NCBI RefSeq assembly: GCF_002999335.1
Contig: NW_020312602.1
Coordinates: 157,643-221,642 of the forward strand
Source of the DNA: Cyclospora cayetanensis
Taxonomy: Eukaryota > Apicomplexa > Conoidasida > Eucoccidiorida > Eimeriidae
Direction of reading: 5' to 3'
DNA length: 64,000 bases
In this document: piece by piece, positions 58,001 to 64,000 of the stretch
How positions within the stretch are numbered: position 1 is the first letter of the stretch
How the letters are laid out: each line of letters starts with the position of its first letter
Notes under the pieces: generated by a model
What the model saw: the letters and a program-made list of their open reading frames with translations, nothing else
The model's database searches: none
What the model was told of the DNA's origin: nothing
Program-made: the position numbers and the translations under genes

Positions 58001-59543
58001 TGTTGTGAGGCGCCTATTGCGAGGCTTACTGCGTTGAGTGTATGTGCTTGGGTTCGACTGCGTTTATGGTGTTCGCGTGTCTCTCTGCAGAGCATCTCGA
58101 GAAGACACGGCCTCGCTGCTGATTTCCTGTGGGCTGCCGGAGATGGTGGAGCTGCGTGCCTTGCCGTCTCTTTCGCAGCCTTATATGGACATGAACTTTG
58201 GAGCTGCCGCGGAAAAAGTAGTCCCTTCGCTTGCTCGAAAGTCTCTTGGAGGGCTGCCAGTGCCTTCAGCGACTTTGACTGCCGCAAAGGCTCTCACGAT
58301 ATCGCTGCCACGCCTCGAGGAAATGCGGCAGGAAGCGGAGAAGGCATCGGAGGGGCTGTTTCTGCAGTGTGGAGCACTGCACGTGTTTTCTGTCTTCGCG
58401 TATGACGCCAAGCTGCGGGCGTTGCACGGAACGGATGCCTTTGCAACGCAGTGGGAGTTTGAGCCAGTCGATTCTGCTGCGGCTGCGCTGACTTCGCGAC
58501 AGCAACAAAAAGAGGTGTCGACGAAGCCGATTTGGCAGGTGCTTCCTCACGCAGCTTCAGAACGCCACGAGGCTTTCAGTAGAGGAGCCTCCTTGGGAGT
58601 TCTTGCAGTGCCTCCTTCCCTCTGTTGCGGAGCCTTCACTTTGCGAGCTGTCATCTCCCCTCCAGAACGGCCTCATGTTGCTCGTCTCAAGGAAGCGCTT
58701 CCTTCGGCAGCGTGGGCTACTCTCGAAGCCTCTCTGTCGCGCTGGAGGGAAGCAGCAGACGCGGGAAGGGAGCAGCAGCAGCAACTGCCTCTGTGGAAGC
58801 AGGGGCACACGCAAGACAGCCTGACGCTGTTGCTGTCGCCTCCCCTCAGACTTCTGCCATCTTCTGCGGCGCTGCTGCCAGGCTCTACAGCTGCAGCAGC
58901 TGCCCAACCTGCTGCAGCAGCTGCCCAACCTGCCGCAGCAGGAGCTCAACAGCGGCGTGAGATCGAGACAGTGCGTCTTCTCTACCTCCCCGGGCATATA
59001 TCCCGTCTGCTGGTGCAGTTCGGCAGTCCAGACACGGAGGCTTTTCATATCGCCGCTTCTCCGTCTGCTCCAACAGCCGCAGCAGGAGGAGGAAGCCTTC
59101 GTGCAGGAGGCATGCGCCTTGTAGTGCATGGGGAGCTGGTGGGAGCTTCTCGCAGCGCGACGACTCCTTCGTTGGCGTGTCTCTCTCCCGCGGAAGCCGC
59201 CGCGCGCTTCGCCGTGCTCAAAGGCGGCCTCCTAGATGCTGCTTCGGGAGCAGGAGCAGACGTTCTGCCGGCTGTAGAAGATGCTGCATGTGTAGGACTG
59301 AAGCTCTGGGAAGACCTCGTGTCTCTCCCACTGGCTTTCCCACCTTACGCATTCTCGAGAGACCCCTTCACGCCTTCGTGCCCCCTCAGCGTTCGGGAGC
59401 TTTTCATTCCTTCCCCCCCGCTGCCTGCTGCTGCTGTAGAGGACCCCTTGCTGCAGCAGCAGCTGCAGCAGCAGCGACTGCCCACGCTGCTTTTAGAGGC
59501 TTCGGATACGCGGCTTTTGAGCCCCTGGCAATCCCTGGATGCC

Positions 59544-59582
<39 letters not shown>

Positions 59583-62332
59583 GGCAGCAGTGGGCCTCCT
59601 CCCCAGCTCGTTGCAAGGGTTCAGTTCGTGCGGCTGCGATCTGTGCGGCTCGTGTTGCTGCCGACACCGCTGTCTGTTTCTCTCAGCGGGGTTAAGACAG
59701 GAGGAGCTGGGGAGGGAGGCGAGGAGAAGCGGGAAGGGCACTTTGCGTGCTCAGGAGGAGAGGAGGCGTCTGCACAGCAACACGGCTCGGCAGAGATTGA
59801 GGCTGGCAAGATCTATGGCGTGCGAGTGGACCTTATTGCGGATGACGGAGCGCCCGTGGATCCTCGGTATTTTAGCGCCGTGCGTCTGTCTCTCACAGCG
59901 AGGAGGACTGCAGAAGGCAGCAGCAAGATGGATGGAAAAGGCGTCGTCTTCCTTCGAACAGCGCCTCTGTACCACAGCCGCTCGGAGGAGGAGGAGCAGC
60001 AGCAGCGGGGGAAGCAGCAGCGTCAGCGGCAGCACCGAGACGCTCAGGAAGCGTTCCGCGAGTCTGCAAGTGTCGGGGGAGAAATATTATCGCCCTTTTT
60101 CCAAGGCGGTTTCAACACAGAGGCCCCTCTTGCTGCGGCTTCGTACGGTGCGACAGTGCCTTCAGAAGAGGCGACTTTGCCCGCACTCTTCGGGCTCCCC
60201 GAGGGTTGGAATCGCCTTTCTTCGCTCTCCATCGAGGAAGCAGGCTGCGCTCACTTTTTCCTCGCCGCCTCCGACGTGCAAGGCTCCTTTGTGCTGCATG
60301 CTGAGGCGCATGAGGCCCCTCCCGCGTACGCGGATGCAGCAGCGGCGGCGGCGCTTGGAGCAGCGGCGATAACGACGCACTTGACAGTTCGCATCCACCC
60401 GCCCTTGCAGTTAGTCCCTCGCGAGCTGGTGCTGCTTCCGGGGGGGCATTCCTTCGAGCTGACGCTCCGAGGGGGGCCCGAGGAAGCTCTTCTGAACGCG
60501 GAGAGTGGTCGGGGGGGCAGTGGAGCTGTCGGCGACGGTGTTAGTCACAGCAGCAAGAGCGAGAAAGACGGCAACAGCAAGGAGGAGGAATACAGCAAGC
60601 GCTTCGCAGTCGAGGACGCCCGCGTGGCACGACTGTCTAAGGCGTTCCCGCAGCTGCTCCTGACTGGCGAGGAGGGAGAGACGCGGGTGTTCGCGAGGTT
60701 GTTGCAGCATTCTGCTGGTGGGAAGAAGCTGTTGGCGGAGGCTGTCATACCCGTGGTGGTTGCGTTGCCGCGGTCTGGAGCGATTCGGCATGGGCCGCCT
60801 CTGCCTCCGCTGGGCGGCACGGGAGTCGCACGCGGTGCCTCTCTGCAGAGGAGCGATGGCTGGCAAGCCACCCTTCCTTCCCCAGCGGCTCGTGTGGGGT
60901 ACAGCAGGGCAGCCATGGTGGCTGCCGGAGCGGCGAGTGGAGAGGGCAGTGGCGGGGAGTTGCAGCACAGCTCTACGATCGTCTACCTAGGCCATGTAGT
61001 GCCCCTGCATGCAGCACTGTTTGACAAGGAGAACCGCCAGTTCACCCCTCCACACCTCCTGCTGCCTACGGGGCCTCTAAGGAATGCAGCCTTGGCGAGT
61101 CGCAACAGCGAGGAGGAGGCGCAGAGAGAGCTCCATTTTGGTAGGTGTGGCTTGCGTGTCGAGGAGTCTGCGCATTGCTCGCCAGCATAGAGCAGAGCAG
61201 CGCCTCTAGAGGGGCAGAGACACTGGCAGAGGGGGAGATATACTGTGCCGGCAGCTGCTTGGCACACACATGCGAGACAGGGAAAGGAGGGGGGTAAAGA
61301 GGGGGAAAGGAGTGGTAAAGAGCGGGAAATCAGTGCTTAAGAGGGGGAGAAAACGGCTTTGTTGAAAGGGTTAGGAGGGGGCTGCTTCGTCTGGCAAAGA
61401 GAACGCGACCTCAGAAAGGGGGTATGTTGTGACGGGGCATGCACAATCGGCATGCAAGCTTCCTGAGGCGCAGTATATATATATAAATATACATAAATAT
61501 ATGTACACAAATATATGTGTATGTAGGTGCAATTGGCGTGTCTTTTTTCCTTGTATTTCGAAACAAGCACGCCTGTTTGTATGCAAAGCGCTCGCTTCTG
61601 TGTGTTCTTTTTGCGCCATTCAAAGGCTGCTACGTGAGTGAGTGTGTGTGTGCGTGTTGCGTGCTGTATGTATTTGCATGGCGATCGGCTGCCGCTGCTG
61701 CGCAGGTGCTCTTGGATTGATGCCGCATGCTGGAGCTGTGCAGTGTCAGTTCAGCTGGGAGGTGAGGGGCAGCTCGGGGGCGCTGCTTTTGGCCCCCCTT
61801 GACGCGCCGGATGGAGAACCTGCGTTCGTGAACGCACTGTCTCCTCCAGCAGCAGATGCAGCGGGAGAAGAGGCTGGCGAGGAGGACGGCAGCAGCAGCT
61901 GGCAAGGCTTCTCGCGGAGGCACTTGAAGGGGCAGACGCAGTTGCAGGCACGGGGGCTTGCGGAGGTTCTGCTGCTTGGAGCGTCGGAGGGTGAAGCTCG
62001 AGTGGCGCTCACTGTTGCCTGCTTCCGAAACAATCGGCCTGTGGTGTCGTTTTCTGCTGGAGAGGTCAGTCGTGACAACGTTTCGAGACGCTCAGGACTG
62101 CTAATTGAACCTGCATGCATGCAGGCATGCATGCAGGCCTGCCTCCCTTCTCCTGCCTTCGGAAAAAAGCCCCCAAAATCGTGAAACGCATGCATTGCAC
62201 TCTTTAAACAAATCCAGCTGCCACAGCACTCCTCCCCCCTTCTGCCCAACTGAGCACTTCCATCGGCGTTAATACCAAGTCACACGCATATGCCAACCTC
62301 GGCTTTTTTACTCCGTGCACTTACACATATAC

Positions 62333-62375
<43 letters not shown>

Positions 62376-62402
62376 CATATACATACATATACATACATAC
62401 AC

Positions 62403-62452
<50 letters not shown>

Positions 62453-62977
62453 GGAGGCTCTACCTTGACCTGCTTTGCCACACCGACACTGGCCTCTATG
62501 TCTGTCTCTCTCTGTCTCTCTGACTGTAGTTTCTTCATCACGCATCGCGTCTGCCTTGGTGAAAGCGTAATCTGTCGTTTCTTGCTTTCGCTGTAGCGCT
62601 TGGGGAAAGGGATGTGCGCTAGCAAAGCCTTTTTCTTCTCGCTGTGTCTGTGTCGCAGCTGTCAGTACACGTGCTGCCTCTACCCCAGCCAAAATCCCTC
62701 ACTGCCCTTGCGGCTTCTGGTCTCACCGGCGTTATCTCCACAGTGTCACCCTTTTTAAAGACTCGCGTCATACCTCCCCTCCTCGTTGCGAATGGCTTGT
62801 ACCTGCTGCCTGGCTACACTGTAGATCTCCTGGAGCAGGAAGCTGCCGAGACAGCAGCGGCGACAACAACAAGGTCTGCGACGCCTTTGTCAGCAGAGGA
62901 GGAATCCCGCGAAGCTTGCTGCGCTGCAGTAGCACCAGCAGCCATAGCAGACAGGAATAGCAGTGGTTCTGCAGAGG

Positions 62978-63009
<32 letters not shown>

Positions 63010-63422
63010 GCAGCAGCAACAGCAACAGCAGCAGCGGCAGCGTGCTGCGAGGGCTTTGCAGCGGACTGCTGCGAGTGGTCAAGAAGGGCAGCAGCGGCTG
63101 CAGCAGCAGCGAGCTCCGCTGTATTCGTCTTGTCGGGTTCTTCAGGATTTATTGCATCTCCCATCCCAGGGCAGAAGGGAGAAATCCGACTGACGACGAT
63201 TTCCGATGCGAGTAGAGACCCTCAACAACACTCAAAAAGAGCCTCCACACGCGTTTCTTCCATCCGCAGCAGCAGCGTGCTGATGGCTGTCGAGACAGCA
63301 CGTGTGCAGACGATACAGCTCTCTCCTTCCCCGCACTTGCTGCCTCTCGGAGCGCAGAAGGAGTTGCAGGTTCTTCTCCGAGATTCCAGAGGGCGTATCC
63401 TCGCCACGCCATCGTCTATCGC
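52057..63422 (+). CDS. NUP210: gp210/NUP210-like nuclear pore membrane glycoprotein (3' part beyond window)
   Basis: Nine exons lie in the window: 52057-53259, 53670-54482, 54774-55074, 55391-55716, 56231-56602, 56802-57550, 58091-61140, 61706-62064, 62659-63422. Together they give about 2,645 codons in consistent phase. The last donor (GTAAGC at 63423) leads into an intron that leaves the window, so the C-terminal part and membrane anchor are not seen. The signal peptide is [20 protein letters not shown]; translation could start at 52057 or at an internal ATG such as 52195. Family-typical stretches are [62 protein letters not shown], a repeated late-repeat pattern [19 protein letters not shown], and [20 protein letters not shown]. 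These match the Ig-like repeats of the lumenal domain of gp210. The protein is longer than human NUP210 (about 1,890 residues) because of Ala-, Ser- and Gln-rich inserts. It should line the nuclear-envelope lumen at the pore. Confidence 0.85.
53444..53651. repeat. TG/TATG microsatellite, NUP210 intron 1
   Basis: About 200 bp of (TG)n and (TATG)n variants in the intron ending at 53669. It is open on both strands and yields false CMCMY- and THTHT-type frames. Confidence 0.9.
54549..54606. repeat. TGCA and TC simple repeats, NUP210 intron 2
   Basis: A palindromic (TGCA)n tract at about 54549-54569 is followed by a (TC)n tract. Both are intronic. Confidence 0.8.
55736..55790. repeat. TA microsatellite, NUP210 intron 4
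   Basis: Two (TA)n tracts just after the exon 4 donor at 55717. A long pyrimidine-rich stretch (about 55920-56010) also lies in this intron. Confidence 0.8.
57193..57234 (+). repeat. Coding AGC/AGT run (polyserine), NUP210 exon 6
   Basis: An AGC/AGT triplet run giving about 13 consecutive serines in frame. Such homopolymer insertions are typical of eimeriid coding sequence. Confidence 0.9.
57617..57932. repeat. TATG / GAGCATGTATG simple repeats, NUP210 intron 6
   Basis: More than 300 bp of (TG)n, (TA)n and repeated TGTGAGCATGTATGCATA-like units in the intron between exons 6 and 7. It produces false His/Thr/Ile-rich minus-strand frames. Confidence 0.9.
59547..59580 (+). repeat. Coding AGC run (polyserine), NUP210 exon 7
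   Basis: A pure AGC triplet run, part of a serine stretch of about 14 residues in the reading frame. The same exon has further GCA/GCT alanine and CAG glutamine runs. Confidence 0.9.
61473..61526. repeat. TA/ATAA microsatellite, NUP210 intron 7
   Basis: (TA)n with ATACATAA variants in the intron between exons 7 and 8. Confidence 0.8.
62323..62451. repeat. ACATATAC / TA microsatellite, NUP210 intron 8
   Basis: About 75 bp of ACATACATAT variants run directly into a pure (TA)n tract of more than 40 bp. Confidence 0.9.
62976..63043 (+). repeat. Coding GCAACA/GCA run (Ala/Thr), NUP210 exon 9
   Basis: A CAG-type triplet run with CAA interruptions, read in the frame GCA-ACA as an alanine/threonine stretch rather than as glutamine. 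In the next frame it would be polyglutamine. Confidence 0.85.
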
Positions 63423-63639
63423 GTAAGCCACCAATTCGGTACAAGGATTAGCCCTTACAAGGCCCTTGCAGATCCTGCAAGGGCCGGTTTTTTTGCCTTC
63501 CTTCCCTTTCGCAACAACACTATCTATGTGGTGCTGCATGTGGCTGTGCCTCTTTTCTCCATTTTCGTTGGACTTCGCCTGGGGAGGAAGACGCGGCCTC
63601 CTTGGCTGTGCAGAAGCATTCCCCTCTTGTTTTCCCCCT

Positions 63640-64000
63640 CTTTTTTTCTCTGTCTTTTTCTCTCTGTCTCTCTCTTCTTTCTTTCTCTGTCTTTTTCTCT
63701 CTGTCTCTCTTCTTTCTTTCTGTCTCTCTTTTTCTCTCTGTCTCTCTTCTTTCTTTCTCTCTCTCTTTTCTCTCTGTCTCTCTCTTCTTTCTTTCTCTCT
63801 CTCTTTTTCTCTCTGTCTCTCCCTTCTTTCTTTCTCTCTCTCTTCTTTCTTTCTCTCTCTCTTTTTCTCTCTGTCTCTCTCTTCTTTCTTTCTCTCTCTC
63901 TTTTTCTCTCTGTCTCTCTCTTCTTTCTTTCTCTCTCTCTTTTTCTCTCTGTCTCTCTCTTCTTTCTTTCTCTCTCTCTTTTTCTCTCTGTCTCTCTCTT
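63640..64000. repeat. Polypyrimidine minisatellite with 39-bp period, NUP210 intron 9
   Basis: A continuous T/C tract, with one G per unit, runs from about 63640 to the window edge. The marker TTTTTCTCTCTG recurs at 63862, 63901, 63940 and 63979, so the unit is 39 bp; earlier copies are shorter or imperfect. It lies in the intron after exon 9. Confidence 0.88.

Noticed and set aside
57575..58287. Long His/Thr/Ile-rich open frames on the minus strand
   Set aside because: They are translations of TATG/GAGCATG simple repeats inside a NUP210 intron.
1..64000. CRISPR array, operons, bacterial ribosome binding sites
   Set aside because: The window is eukaryotic: nearly every recognised gene is split by spliceosomal introns, and the tandem repeats have no spacer structure.
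1..64000. Telomere-like AAACCCT repeats as in some Eimeria regions
   Set aside because: I saw no such array in the window; simple repeats here are TA, TG, TC and CAG types.
1..64000. tRNA, rRNA or other structured RNA genes
   Set aside because: None was recognised by eye; a covariance-model scan would be decisive.

Overview
The window looks like nuclear DNA of an apicomplexan parasite, most likely an eimeriid coccidian (Eimeria/Cyclospora type; genus not provable from sequence alone). The signs are intron-rich protein genes with standard GT-AG splicing, balanced base composition in genes, AGC/GCA codon runs giving serine and alanine runs, long simple repeats inside introns, a secreted thrombospondin-type-1 protein, and mitochondrial HslU. 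Exon borders below were deduced by reading frame, splice motif and family conservation together; where stated, all phases close exactly.

Layout, left to right. (1) 238-10611 (+): a giant glycine-rich membrane protein resembling a plant glycine-rich/ephrin-receptor-like family. (2) 13063-22222 (+): a 15-exon gene whose single product joins the glutamine-amidotransferase DUG3 to the WD40-M20 peptidase DUG2, two separate subunits of the yeast glutathione-degrading complex. (3) 22402-25377 (-): an intronless secreted TSP1-domain protein. (4) 25378-34720: a gene-poor stretch carrying a decayed but colinear Ty3/gypsy chromovirus-like element (protease, RT, RNase H, integrase, probable chromodomain; about 28.65-32.46 kb). 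(5) 34721-38241 (+): HslU, ATPase of the mitochondrial HslUV protease. (6) 38693-45867 (-): the DNA polymerase delta catalytic subunit in 21 exons. (7) 46639-48101 (+): a mitochondrial oxoglutarate/malate carrier. (8) 48917-49334 (-) and 49527-50320 (+): a divergent pair of small unrecognised genes for a secreted acidic protein and a membrane protein. (9) 52057 to beyond the right edge (+): a gp210/NUP210-like nuclear-pore membrane protein, incomplete here, with simple repeats in most of its introns.

The genes do not form a pathway or operon. They are ordinary eukaryotic neighbours in mixed orientation, with convergent pairs (DUG/TSP1, hslU/POLD1) and divergent pairs (POLD1/carrier, the two small genes). 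The most notable items are the DUG3-DUG2 fusion, the chromovirus relic, the plant-like glycine-rich protein, and the altered pore loop of HslU.
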